Shown here: positions 43,559-51,360 of the stretch, in pieces
Layout: each line of letters starts with the position of its first letter
Position numbering within the stretch: the stretch's first letter is position 1
DNA from: Burkholderia seminalis DSM 23518
GTDB lineage: Bacteria; Pseudomonadota; Gammaproteobacteria; Burkholderiales; Burkholderiaceae
DNA length: 64,000 nt
Direction: 5' to 3'
Assembly (NCBI RefSeq): GCF_902832885.1
Contig: NZ_CADFDK010000006.1
Location: 248,001 to 312,000, forward strand
The notes under the pieces: model-generated
What the model was told of the DNA's origin: nothing
What the model saw: only the letters and a program-made list of their open reading frames with translations
Databases searched by the model: none
Program-made: the position numbers and the translations under genes

Positions 43559-44590
43559 TCAACCCCGCGCGGCGGCGATCGCCGGAAACAGCGGCGCGGT
43601 GGCCGGATACTGCTTCGCGAACGCGACATACAGGCGGTCGCGCATCGTCTGCCGCAGCACCGCGCGCTCGGCATCGGCCAGCGGATAAAACGACATGCCG
43701 CGCTGCTTCAGCGCCTGCTCCGCCTGCGCGGCCTTCTGCGCGGCAATCGCACGCTGCTGCACGGTCGCGTCGGCCACCGCGCGCTCGAACGCCGGCCGCA
43801 GATGGGCCGGAATCCGGTCGAGCGCACGCCGCCCCATCACGACGGTCATCGCCGCGAACACGTGGTGCGACTGCCAGCACGACTTCACGGTCTCGTCGAA
43901 GCGGCTCGCGAGCACCGTGGCGGGATCGTGTTCCAGGCCGTCGACGACGCCCGTCTGCACGGCCATGTACAGCTCGCCGAACGGAATCGGCGTCGGCACC
44001 GCGCCCATCGCCTTGAAGGTGTCCATGAACGCGGGCGTCGGCAGCACGCGCAGCTTCGTCCCCTTCAGTCCCGCCAGCGCCGTCACCGGCTGCTTCGTGA
44101 ACACGCAGCGGCCGCCGAAATGCGAGCCCCAGGTCAGCACCGAACATCCGGCGCGCTTTTGCAGCAGCGTGTTCAGGCTCGTGCCGACCGGCCCGTCGAG
44201 CGCCTTCGCGACATGCGCGTAGCTGTCGAACAGGTAGCCGAGATCGAGCATCCCGAGCTCCGGCGCGATCGTGGCCCAGATCGACGAGCCCGCGATCATC
44301 ATGTCGATCGCGCCGATCTTGACCTGCTGCACGACGTCGTTTTCCTTGCCGAGCTGGCTGTTCGGAAAGTAGTCGACCCGGATCGCATCGCCCACGCTCG
44401 CCTTCAGGTTCGCGGCGAGACGCTCGTACCACACGTAGTGCGCGGCGTTCCGGTCGGCCGGCATCGACGACGAGCAGCGCAGCGCGACGACCGGCTGCTG
44501 CGCGCGCACGCTTTCCGGCAAGCCGCCCGCGGCCGCGAGCGTGGCCGCCGACACCGTCTGCAGGAAGCGCCGCCGGGTGTAGGTATTCAT
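43559..44590 (-). CDS. TRAP transporter solute-binding protein (DctP family)
   Basis: 343 residues. The N-terminus MNTYTRRRFLQTVSAATLAAAGGLPESVRA is a Tat-like signal (RRRFLQ) with AxA-type cleavage near 30. The mature protein is DctP-like: RCSSSMPADRNAAHYVWYERLAANLKASVGDAIRVDYFPNSQLGKENDVVQQVKIGAIDMM, and the LPTPAFMDTFKAMGAVPTPIPFGELYMAVQTGVVDGLEHDP block containing the ligand arginine region and dimer helix. The start ATG 44590-44588 is chosen to begin the signal. First gene of the operon; the operator lies 35 bp upstream. Ligand unknown, likely an organic acid. Confidence 0.88.
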   Translation of the reverse strand: MNTYTRRRFLQTVSAATLAAAGGLPESVRAQQPVVALRCSSSMPADRNAAHYVWYERLAANLKASVGDAIRVDYFPNSQLGKENDVVQQVKIGAIDMMIAGSSIWATIAPELGMLDLGYLFDSYAHVAKALDGPVGTSLNTLLQKRAGCSVLTWGSHFGGRCVFTKQPVTALAGLKGTKLRVLPTPAFMDTFKAMGAVPTPIPFGELYMAVQTGVVDGLEHDPATVLASRFDETVKSCWQSHHVFAAMTVVMGRRALDRIPAHLRPAFERAVADATVQQRAIAAQKAAQAEQALKQRGMSFYPLADAERAVLRQTMRDRLYVAFAKQYPATAPLFPAIAAARG

Positions 44591-44624
44591 GAGCCGTCTC
44601 CTTTGCAGTGCGCCTCGCGACGTC

Positions 44625-44653
44625 ACTGTATCGATTTAGTGTATCGATACAGT
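44625..44653. promoter_or_regulatory. Perfect inverted repeat, probable LacI-family operator
   Basis: ACTGTATCGAT at 44625-44635 and its exact reverse complement ATCGATACAGT at 44643-44653 are separated by 7 bp. The right arm also lies within a 12-bp palindrome TGTATCGATACA (44640-44651) with the central CG typical of LacI sites. It lies 35 bp before the TRAP binding-protein start, as expected for repression of the operon by its own LacI product. Confidence 0.72.
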
Positions 44654-44865
44654 AATACGATGACCGATAAGGAAAAATGAGGGTTTCCCCTGCCTAAAAT
44701 GAAACCCAAGGGGCGTGCAGCGCGTTTTTTCGCGAAAATCGGACAAAAATTGGCCGCTTCCCGCACATTTTCGGCTGCAGCCGAAACAATTCGAACGGCG
44801 GCTCGAATCGTCAGACGACAGACTTTTCGGCGCACGCCGGCGCCCGCTCGCGCGAGCAAACGCCG

Positions 44866-45774
44866 CTAGACGCCCACGTCGTCCGTGCTCTCGGTCAGAA
44901 ACCGCTCGACCATCGCGTTGAACACCGGCAGCGCCGGATTGTCGTTGTCCGCCCGCCACGCGAGATACAGCTCGGCCGCGACATTGACACCCGCCAGCGG
45001 CCGGAACACCACGCCGTCGACGTGAAGCTCGCGCGCCGATGCCGGCACCAGCGCCGCGCCGAGCCCCGCGCGCACGAGGCCGAGGATCGTATGCGTCTGC
45101 CCGACGTAATGCAGGTAGTTCGGCAGCCGCCCGGCGCCCGCGAACATCCCCGAGATCATGTCGTGGAAGTACTTCCCCTCGTTCGGCGAGTACGCGATGA
45201 ACGGCTGCCGGTCGAGCTCGTCGGGGCCGATCTGCTCGTAGCCGGCGAGCGGCGCGCCTTGCGCGACCGCGACGAGCATCGGCTCGCGCTGCACGAGCCG
45301 GTATTCCAGCGGCTGGCGCGCCGCGCGCTGGCGCACGAAACCCGCGTCGAGCATCCGCGACGCGAGCGCGTCGATCTGCACGGTCGACACCATTTCGCGC
45401 AATTCGACGTCGACGTCCGGCAGCGCATGCGCGGCGTGCGCGAGCAGCACCGGAATCATCCGGTACGCACTGACGGCCGTGAAGCCGAGCGTGATGCGGC
45501 CGGCCCCGCCGTGCGCGACGCGCTGCGCGGCCTGCTCGGCCCGTGCCGAGAATTCGAGGATGTGCCGCGCATCGCGCAGGAAGCGCTCGCCGGCCGCGGT
45601 CAGGCTGACCTGCCGGCTGCTGCGTTCGAGCAGCGCGATGCCGAGCGCGTGCTCGAGCAGCTGGATCTGCCGGCTGAGCGGCGGCTGGGTCATGAAGAGC
45701 CGCTTGGCCGCGCGGCCGAAATGCAGTTCCTCGGCCACCGCGACGAAGCAGCGAAGCTGGTGTAGTTCAATCAT
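44866..45774 (-). CDS. LysR-family transcriptional regulator
   Basis: 302 residues. HTH: MIELHQLRCFVAVAEELHFGRAAKRLFMTQPPLSRQIQLLEHALGIALLERSSRQVSLT. The effector domain follows (GRITLGFTAVSAYRMIPVLLAHAAHALPDVDVELREM), of the CbnR/BenM style common in beta-proteobacteria. The gene diverges from a 2-hydroxyacid dehydrogenase across a 113-bp AT-richer gap (with a CGATATCG palindrome near 45812), the usual arrangement for control of the neighbouring gene pair. Effector unknown. Confidence 0.87.
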   Translation of the reverse strand: MIELHQLRCFVAVAEELHFGRAAKRLFMTQPPLSRQIQLLEHALGIALLERSSRQVSLTAAGERFLRDARHILEFSARAEQAAQRVAHGGAGRITLGFTAVSAYRMIPVLLAHAAHALPDVDVELREMVSTVQIDALASRMLDAGFVRQRAARQPLEYRLVQREPMLVAVAQGAPLAGYEQIGPDELDRQPFIAYSPNEGKYFHDMISGMFAGAGRLPNYLHYVGQTHTILGLVRAGLGAALVPASARELHVDGVVFRPLAGVNVAAELYLAWRADNDNPALPVFNAMVERFLTESTDDVGV

Positions 45775-45887
45775 CCAAATCTTGAATTAATCGATAGTCT
45801 TTTGATGTTAGACCGATATCGATGCGATTCCTATACTCGGTTCCACCTGATGCACGGCCCGCGCCAAACACGACGACCGAGACCTTC

Positions 45888-46826
45888 ATGACCATCGACA
45901 TCCTGCTGACCCAGCCGCTCCCCGACACCATCGACGCCGAACTGTCCGCCCGTTACGCGGTGCACCGACCGTATGCGGCCGCGCAGCCCGACGCGCTGCT
46001 CGATCGCGTGGCCTCGCGCATTCGGGGTGTCGTGACCGGCGGCGCGAACGGCCTGTCCGCCGCGCTGATGGACCGGCTGAGCGCGCTCGAGATCGTCGCG
46101 ATCAACGGCATCGGCACCGATGCGGTCGATCTCGATCGCGCCCGCGCACGCGGCATCCACGTGACGACGACACCCGACGTGCTGACCGACGACGTGGCCG
46201 ACATGGCGCTGGGGCTGATCCTGATGACGCTGCGCGATCTCGGCGCCGGCGAGCGGATCGTGCGCGCCGGCCGCTGGGGCAAGACGGCCCAGCCGCTCGC
46301 GACGCAGGTCACCGGCAAGCGGCTCGGCATCGTCGGGCTCGGCCGCGTGGGCCGCGCGATCGCGCAGCGCGCGCAGGCGTTCCGGATGCCCGTGAGCTAC
46401 TTCGGCCCGCGCGAGCACCGCGACAGCGGCTATCGCTACGTGCCCGATCTCGCCGCGCTCGCGCGCGACAGCGACGTGCTCGTGATCGCGGCATCGGCCG
46501 ATCACGGCAACGTGCTCGTGACGGCCGACGTGCTCGCCGCGCTCGGCCCTCAAGGATTCCTGATCAATGTCGCGCGCGGCAAGCTGGTCGACGAGGCCGC
46601 GCTCGTACGCGCGCTGGCCGACGGCACGATCGCCGGCGCCGGCCTCGACGTGTTCGCGAACGAGCCGCACGTCCCGGCCGCGCTGCTCGAACTCGACCGC
46701 GTCGTCGTGCAGCCGCACCGCGCGAGCGCCACGCACGAAACGCGCGAAGAGATGGGCCGGATCGTGCTCGCCAACCTCGCCGCGTGTTTCGCGGGCCAGC
46801 GCCCGCCGACCAGCGTCACCGGCTGA
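45888..46826 (+). CDS. 2-hydroxyacid dehydrogenase (glyoxylate/hydroxypyruvate- or ketogluconate-reductase-like)
   Basis: 312 residues. It has NGIGTDAVDLDRARARGIHVTTTPDVLTDDVADMALGLILMTLRD, the dinucleotide motif GKRLGIVGLGRVGRAIAQRAQAF (about 143-166), INVARGKLVDEAALVRAL (catalytic Arg), AGLDVFANEPHVP (Glu) and VVQPHRASATHETR (His). The pattern fits GhrB/2-ketogluconate-reductase-type enzymes. The neighbouring MFS gene, 76 bp downstream, is of the sugar-acid type, so a sugar-acid or hydroxyacid pathway is inferred. ATG 45888 is the start. Confidence 0.83.
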   Translation: MTIDILLTQPLPDTIDAELSARYAVHRPYAAAQPDALLDRVASRIRGVVTGGANGLSAALMDRLSALEIVAINGIGTDAVDLDRARARGIHVTTTPDVLTDDVADMALGLILMTLRDLGAGERIVRAGRWGKTAQPLATQVTGKRLGIVGLGRVGRAIAQRAQAFRMPVSYFGPREHRDSGYRYVPDLAALARDSDVLVIAASADHGNVLVTADVLAALGPQGFLINVARGKLVDEAALVRALADGTIAGAGLDVFANEPHVPAALLELDRVVVQPHRASATHETREEMGRIVLANLAACFAGQRPPTSVTG

Positions 46827-46902
46827 CCGCGGCGCGGCCGTACGGCCGGCATCCTCGATACGACAACCGATGCCTCCGCCCGACGGAGGCCAGGAGACAC
46901 GC

Positions 46903-48267
46903 ATGCCCAATCGATCCAGCGGCGCCGCCCTCGCCGCCTCCCCCGCCGCGTCGCGCACGATCGGCCGCGTCCGCTACACGGTCCTCGCGCTGATTTTCGC
47001 GGTCACCGTCATCAACTACGCGGATCGCGCGACGATGTCGATCGCCGGCACCGGCGTCGCGCACGACCTCGGGCTGACGCCCGTGCAGCTCGGCATCGTC
47101 TTTTCCGCGTTCGCCTGGGCCTATGCGATCGGCCAGGTCCCGGGCGGCTGGCTGCTCGACCGCTTCGGCGCGCGGCGCGTGTACGGCCTGAGCCTGCTGC
47201 TGTGGTCGGTCTTCACGATGCTGCAGGGCACGGTCGGCTGGCTCGCCGTGCAGGGTGCGGGCGCGACGCTCGCGCTGTTCGTCATGCGCTTCATGCTCGG
47301 CCTCGTCGAATCGCCGGCCTTCCCCGCCAATTCGCGGATCGTCGCCTGCTGGTTCCCGACCGCCGAACGCGGCACCGCGTCGGCGCTGTTCAATTCCGCG
47401 CAGTACATGGCCGTCGTGCTGTTCACGCCCGCGATGGCCTGGCTCACGCACGCGCTCGGCTGGGAGCACGTGTTCCTGTGGATGGGGTTGCTCGGCATCG
47501 CGCTCGCGGTGCTGTGGTTCGCGTGGTATCGCGAACCTCACGGCCACCCGCGCGTGACCGATGCGGAGCGTGACTACCTGCGCGCACACGGCGCGCTCGT
47601 CGATCTCGAGGCGAATCGCGTGCGCCACCGGCCGCGCGTGTCGTGGCACGACGCATCGCAACTGTTCCGCCACCGGAACCTGTGGGCGATCTATATCGGC
47701 CAGTACTGCATCACGGCACTCACGTACTTCTTCATCACGTGGTTTCCGATCTACCTGATCAAGGGGCGCGGGATGACGATCATGGAAGCCGGCTGGGTCG
47801 CCGCGCTGCCGGCGATCTGCGGGTTCACGGGCGGCGTGCTCGGCGGCGTGCTGTCGGACTGGCTGATCCGGCGTGGACTGCATCCGTCGAAGGCACGCAA
47901 GACGCCGTTCGTCGCGGGGATGGCGATGGCGACGCTGCTCGTGCTCGCGAACGGCGCGTCGTCGAACGCGATCGTGATCGCGCTGATGACGATCGCGTTC
48001 TTCGGCAAGGGGCTGGCGGCGGTCGGCTGGGCCGTGCTCGCCGATACGGCGCCGGAAGGCATGGTCGGGCTGAGCGGCGGCGTGTTCAACGGCCTCGGCA
48101 ACATCGCCGGGATCGTCACGCCGCTCGCGATCGGCTACTTCGTCGCCAGCACGGGTTCGTTTGCCGGCGCGCTGTGGTTCGTCGCCGCGCACGGGCTGAT
48201 CGGCATCGCCGCATACACGTGGCTCGCGGGCCGCTTCGAGCGGATCCGCATCGCGCCGGCCGCGTGA
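46903..48267 (+). CDS. MFS transporter, anion:cation symporter (glucarate/galactonate-type)
   Basis: 454 residues, 12 helices. It belongs to the ACS family: RVRYTVLALIFAVTVINYADRATMSIAG at the N-terminus, FAWAYAIGQVPGGWLLDRFGARRVYG loop motif, ESPAFPANSRIVACWFPTAERGTASALFNSAQY and LIKGRGMTIMEAGWVAALPAICGFTGGVLGG. These carriers import hexuronates, aldarates and galactonate by proton symport. A good ribosome site (AGGAG) precedes ATG 46903. Probably co-transcribed with the dehydrogenase upstream and controlled by the divergent LysR. Confidence 0.87.
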   Translation: MPNRSSGAALAASPAASRTIGRVRYTVLALIFAVTVINYADRATMSIAGTGVAHDLGLTPVQLGIVFSAFAWAYAIGQVPGGWLLDRFGARRVYGLSLLLWSVFTMLQGTVGWLAVQGAGATLALFVMRFMLGLVESPAFPANSRIVACWFPTAERGTASALFNSAQYMAVVLFTPAMAWLTHALGWEHVFLWMGLLGIALAVLWFAWYREPHGHPRVTDAERDYLRAHGALVDLEANRVRHRPRVSWHDASQLFRHRNLWAIYIGQYCITALTYFFITWFPIYLIKGRGMTIMEAGWVAALPAICGFTGGVLGGVLSDWLIRRGLHPSKARKTPFVAGMAMATLLVLANGASSNAIVIALMTIAFFGKGLAAVGWAVLADTAPEGMVGLSGGVFNGLGNIAGIVTPLAIGYFVASTGSFAGALWFVAAHGLIGIAAYTWLAGRFERIRIAPAA

Positions 48268-48294
48268 ACGCCGCCGCCGCGCGCAGGCGCGCCG

Positions 48295-49263
48295 TCACGC
48301 GCGCTTGCGGCCGCCCGGAGCCGGTTCGATCGTCAGCCGCTCGAGCTCGCGCAGGTCGTTCTCCAGCGCAGGCGTGAGCGTCGTGCGCAGGTGATCGAGG
48401 AAGGTGCGGATCTTCGCGTCGAGATAACGGCGCGTCGCATACACGGCGTACACGCTCACCGTCTGCAGCCGATACTCGGGCAGCACGCGGATCAGCCGCC
48501 CTTCGCGAATGTCGTCGAGCACCGTGTACAGCGCGACGCACGCGATCCCGCGCCCGGCGCGCACCGCGACGCACAGCGCGTCCGGCACGTTGACCTGGAA
48601 CGGCGCCGGCTGCAGTTCGTAGACCGCCTCCTCGCCGTCGCTGCGCTCGAGCCGCCATTCGCCGGCCGGCGACGCCGGCGTGTCGAGGCGCAGGCACACG
48701 TGGTTCGGCAGTTCGTCGGGCGTCTGCGGCGCACCGTGCCGCGCCAGGTATTCGCGCGACGCGACGAGCACGCTGCAGCTCGTGCCGCAGGTCTGCGCGA
48801 CATAACCTGAATCGGGCAGTTGCGACGCCGTCACGATCGACACGTCGTAACCCTCCTCGACGAGATTCGGCATCCGCTGCGCAAGCGTCAGTTCGACCGA
48901 CACGTCGGGATTGTCCTCCTGGTACCGGACGATCGACGACACGACATGGCTCTGCCCGAGCCCCGTCATCGCATGGATGCGCATCTTGCCGCTCGGCCGC
49001 AGCAGCGCGTTGCGCGCCTCGGCGTTCGCGTAGTCGATTTCCGCGAGGATCGACTTCGCGCGCTCGAAATAGCGTTCGCCGCTTTCGGTCAGACCGAGGT
49101 GGCGCGTCGTGCGATGCAGCAGGCGCGTCTGTACGTGCGCTTCGAGGTTCGAGACCGCGCGCGACACCTGCGCGGTGGTCGCGTCGATTTCCTTCGCGAC
49201 CGCAGTAAAACTGCCGGCTTCGACAACGCGCACGAACAGGCGCATGTTTTCGAGCATATCCAT
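48295..49263 (-). CDS. LysR-family transcriptional regulator
   Basis: 322 residues. HTH: MDMLENMRLFVRVVEAGSFTAVAKEIDATTAQVSRAVSNLEAHVQTRLLHRTTRHLGLTESGERYF, the DHP/CrgA-like subgroup that starts MDxLxxMRLFVRV. Effector domain: GKMRIHAMTGLGQSHVVSSIVRYQEDNPDVSVELTLAQRMPNLVEEGYDVSI. It converges with the MFS gene and has 364 bp of non-coding DNA upstream. Target unknown. Confidence 0.87.
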   Translation of the reverse strand: MDMLENMRLFVRVVEAGSFTAVAKEIDATTAQVSRAVSNLEAHVQTRLLHRTTRHLGLTESGERYFERAKSILAEIDYANAEARNALLRPSGKMRIHAMTGLGQSHVVSSIVRYQEDNPDVSVELTLAQRMPNLVEEGYDVSIVTASQLPDSGYVAQTCGTSCSVLVASREYLARHGAPQTPDELPNHVCLRLDTPASPAGEWRLERSDGEEAVYELQPAPFQVNVPDALCVAVRAGRGIACVALYTVLDDIREGRLIRVLPEYRLQTVSVYAVYATRRYLDAKIRTFLDHLRTTLTPALENDLRELERLTIEPAPGGRKRA

Positions 49264-49627
49264 TGGATTGGCTTGGGGAGAGTCAGTGGGGAGGCGTCGG
49301 CGGCGCTCGCGTCAGAGGGGAAACGGAACGCGGCCGCGAACCACGTCGAATCGATCAGCGAGCCGGGGAAAAGGCGGGAGAGCGGGCATCGCGTACGTGG
49401 TTCTGGCGTGACGGGGGATTCAGTGGCCGGAATTGTACGCCGCCGCAGACAAATTTGCGCGATTGTTCGCCCCCGAAGCTTTCATCGGACGAAAGGTTTT
49501 CGCAAGACTCGGGCTCCCCCGTGCGCAACGGCTTGATGCCGCGCGGCAATTTATATCACAACACGATATAATTCCGCTCTCGTCACCGCGCGCGCACCGC
49601 GCCGTCACCTTTACCGCTCGCCCGTTC
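49264..49627. other. Intergenic region before the HPP-CBS gene
   Basis: A 364-bp gap between two diverging genes. The right end holds the MarR-type operator and a perfect TATAAT. No other recognisable element and no credible gene; a frame extending the HPP protein upstream to 49433 would run through the promoter and is rejected. Confidence 0.5.
49552..49572 (+). promoter_or_regulatory. MarR-type operator O1 overlapping the -10 of the HPP-CBS gene
   Basis: TATATCACAACACGATATA (49552-49570) is an inverted repeat with 6-bp arms and a 7-bp spacer. Its right arm is part of a perfect -10 TATAAT (49567-49572). A nearly identical site on the opposite orientation precedes marR (50871-50889), differing at one of 19 positions. 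Binding by the local MarR protein would block RNA polymerase. Confidence 0.75.
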
Positions 49628-50803
49628 ATGTCACCAGGCTCCCCTCCATCGCGCCGCACGTTGCGGCAATGGCTGCACGGCTTCCTTCCGCATCCGATAT
49701 CGCTTGGCTGGCGCGAACGCCTGCGTTCGTGCACGGGTGCGCTCGTGGGAATCGCGACGGTCGGCGCGACGATGCGGCTGCTACCCGGCGGGCCGGGCCT
49801 CGTGCCGCTGCTCGTCGCGCCGATGGGGGCATCGGCGGTGCTGCTGTTCGCGGTGCCGGCAAGCCCGCTCGCGCAGCCGTGGTCGATCATCGGCGGCAAT
49901 CTCGTCGCGGCGACGGTCGGCGTTGCCTGCGCGCGATGGATCGCCGATCCGGTCACCGCCGCCGCGGTCGCGATCGCGTGCGCGATCGGCGGCATGTTCG
50001 CGCTGCGCTGCGTGCACCCGCCGTCGGGCGCCGTCGCGCTCACAGCCGTGGTCGGCGGCCCGGCCATCCACTCGCTCGGCTTCCGTTTCGTGCTGGAGCC
50101 GATCGCGCTGCAATCGGCGATCCTGCTGTCGGCCGCGCTCGCGTATCACGCGCTGACCGGGCATCGCTACCCGCATGGCGGCGTACATCCCGAAGCGAAA
50201 CCGCGGGCGGGCGGCGCCGTGCCGGCGCACGGCGGCTTCACGCGCAGCGATCTCGATGCGGTGCTGAAGCGCCGCGGCGAATGGCTCGACATCGATCCGG
50301 ACGATCTCGAAACGCTGCTGCGCGAAACCGAGATGCAGGCCTATACGCGCACGTTCGGCCAGCTCACTTGCGCCGACCTCATGACGAAACACGCGATCGA
50401 GGTCGCACCGTCGACGTCGGTAACGGCCGCGCTGACACTGCTCGACCGTCACTGCGTGAAGGCACTGCCGGTGGTCGATGGCGAAGGCCGCCTGACCGGC
50501 ATCGTCACGCGCGCCGACCTCACGCGCCAGCCGCGCCGCCCGGCCCCGCTGTGGCAACGCCTGTCCGCGCGACTGCCGCAATCGCTCGGCGGCCGGCCTG
50601 CGAGCGTCGCCACCGTGATGACGCGCGACGTCGCGTGCGTGCCGGAAACGATGCCGATCACCGCGCTCGTGCCGCTGTTCACGCATTCGGGCCACCATCA
50701 CATTCCGGTCGTCGATGCGTCGCGCCGGCTCGTCGGGATCATGACGCAGACGGATCTCGTGACGGGCCTTTATCGGCAGACCCAAATGCTCGAGGCCGCG
50801 TAA
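49628..50803 (+). CDS. HPP-family membrane protein with C-terminal CBS domain pair
   Basis: 391 residues. Residues about 20-170 form an HPP integral membrane domain: LLPGGPGLVPLLVAPMGASAVLLFAVPASPLAQPWSIIGGNLVAATVGVACARW, then the family signature CVHPPSGAVALTAVVGGP. Two CBS domains follow (CADLMTKHAIEVAPSTSVTAALTLLDRHCVKALPVVD; VATVMTRDVACVPETMPITALVPLFTHSGHHHIPVVD), probably binding adenine nucleotides. HPP proteins have been linked to nitrite transport in plants and cyanobacteria; the bacterial substrate is uncertain. It shares a near-identical operator with marR-clc, so the three genes form one regulon. Confidence 0.85.
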   Translation: MSPGSPPSRRTLRQWLHGFLPHPISLGWRERLRSCTGALVGIATVGATMRLLPGGPGLVPLLVAPMGASAVLLFAVPASPLAQPWSIIGGNLVAATVGVACARWIADPVTAAAVAIACAIGGMFALRCVHPPSGAVALTAVVGGPAIHSLGFRFVLEPIALQSAILLSAALAYHALTGHRYPHGGVHPEAKPRAGGAVPAHGGFTRSDLDAVLKRRGEWLDIDPDDLETLLRETEMQAYTRTFGQLTCADLMTKHAIEVAPSTSVTAALTLLDRHCVKALPVVDGEGRLTGIVTRADLTRQPRRPAPLWQRLSARLPQSLGGRPASVATVMTRDVACVPETMPITALVPLFTHSGHHHIPVVDASRRLVGIMTQTDLVTGLYRQTQMLEAA

Positions 50804-50870
50804 CGCACGTGACGCCACAAAACGGCTGACGCAGCGCGGACCGTCTCCATTCCGCCCAATATCGTTCACT

Positions 50871-50891
50871 TATATCATGTTGTGATATATT
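50871..50891 (+). promoter_or_regulatory. MarR-type operator O2 overlapping the -10 of marR-clc
   Basis: TATATCATGTTGTGATATA (50871-50889) has the same arms and spacing as O1. Its reverse complement matches O1 at 18 of 19 positions. It overlaps a -10-like TATATT (50886-50891) and lies 38 bp before the marR start, indicating autoregulation. Confidence 0.75.
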
Positions 50892-50926
50892 TGACGCCAC
50901 CGAAACCGCCCGTACGACCGACCTCG

Positions 50927-51340
50927 ATGAACGATACCCGACGCGCGCTGAACAAGAGCGATTTCCAGCAACTGTCCGAGTTCCGTTACCAGATGCGCCG
51001 CTTCGAGCGCTTCTCCGAACGCGCCGCGCAAAGCGAAGGCGTGACGCCGCTGCAATACCTGCTGCTGCTGCACATCAAGGGCTATCCGCATCGCGAATGG
51101 GCGACCATCGGCGAGCTCGCGGAACGCCTGCAGGCGCAGCATCACGGCGTCGTCGCACTGGTGACGCGCTGCGAAGCGCTCGGGCTCGTGAAGCGCAAGC
51201 CGAGCGAAGCCGATCGCCGCCAGGTCGAGGTCCACCTCGAGCCGGCCGGCGAAACGCTGCTCGCCCGCCTCGCGGCCATGCATCGCGCCGAGCTGAAGTC
51301 GCTCAAGGACACGTTCCAGGTGCCCCGGATCGATTACTGA
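50927..51340 (+). CDS. MarR-family transcriptional regulator
   Basis: 137 residues. The winged-helix core is TPLQYLLLLHIKGYPHREWATIGELAERLQAQHHGVVALVTRCEALGLVKRKPSEADRRQVEVHLEPAG, with the DRRQVEV wing typical of MarR proteins; N- and C-terminal helices form the dimer interface. The start ATG 50927 follows the operator; an upstream ATG at 50882 lies inside the operator and is rejected. Stop to clc start is 20 bp, so the two are co-transcribed. Ligand unknown. Confidence 0.88.
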   Translation: MNDTRRALNKSDFQQLSEFRYQMRRFERFSERAAQSEGVTPLQYLLLLHIKGYPHREWATIGELAERLQAQHHGVVALVTRCEALGLVKRKPSEADRRQVEVHLEPAGETLLARLAAMHRAELKSLKDTFQVPRIDY

Positions 51341-51360
51341 CCCTTGCCCTTGTCACGCCG

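Noticed and set aside
50892-51360. Fluoride riboswitch or CLC-F fluoride channel assignment for the CLC gene
   Set aside because: The protein carries classical GxEGP and C-terminal CBS domains, and no fluoride riboswitch core precedes it; control appears to be by MarR.
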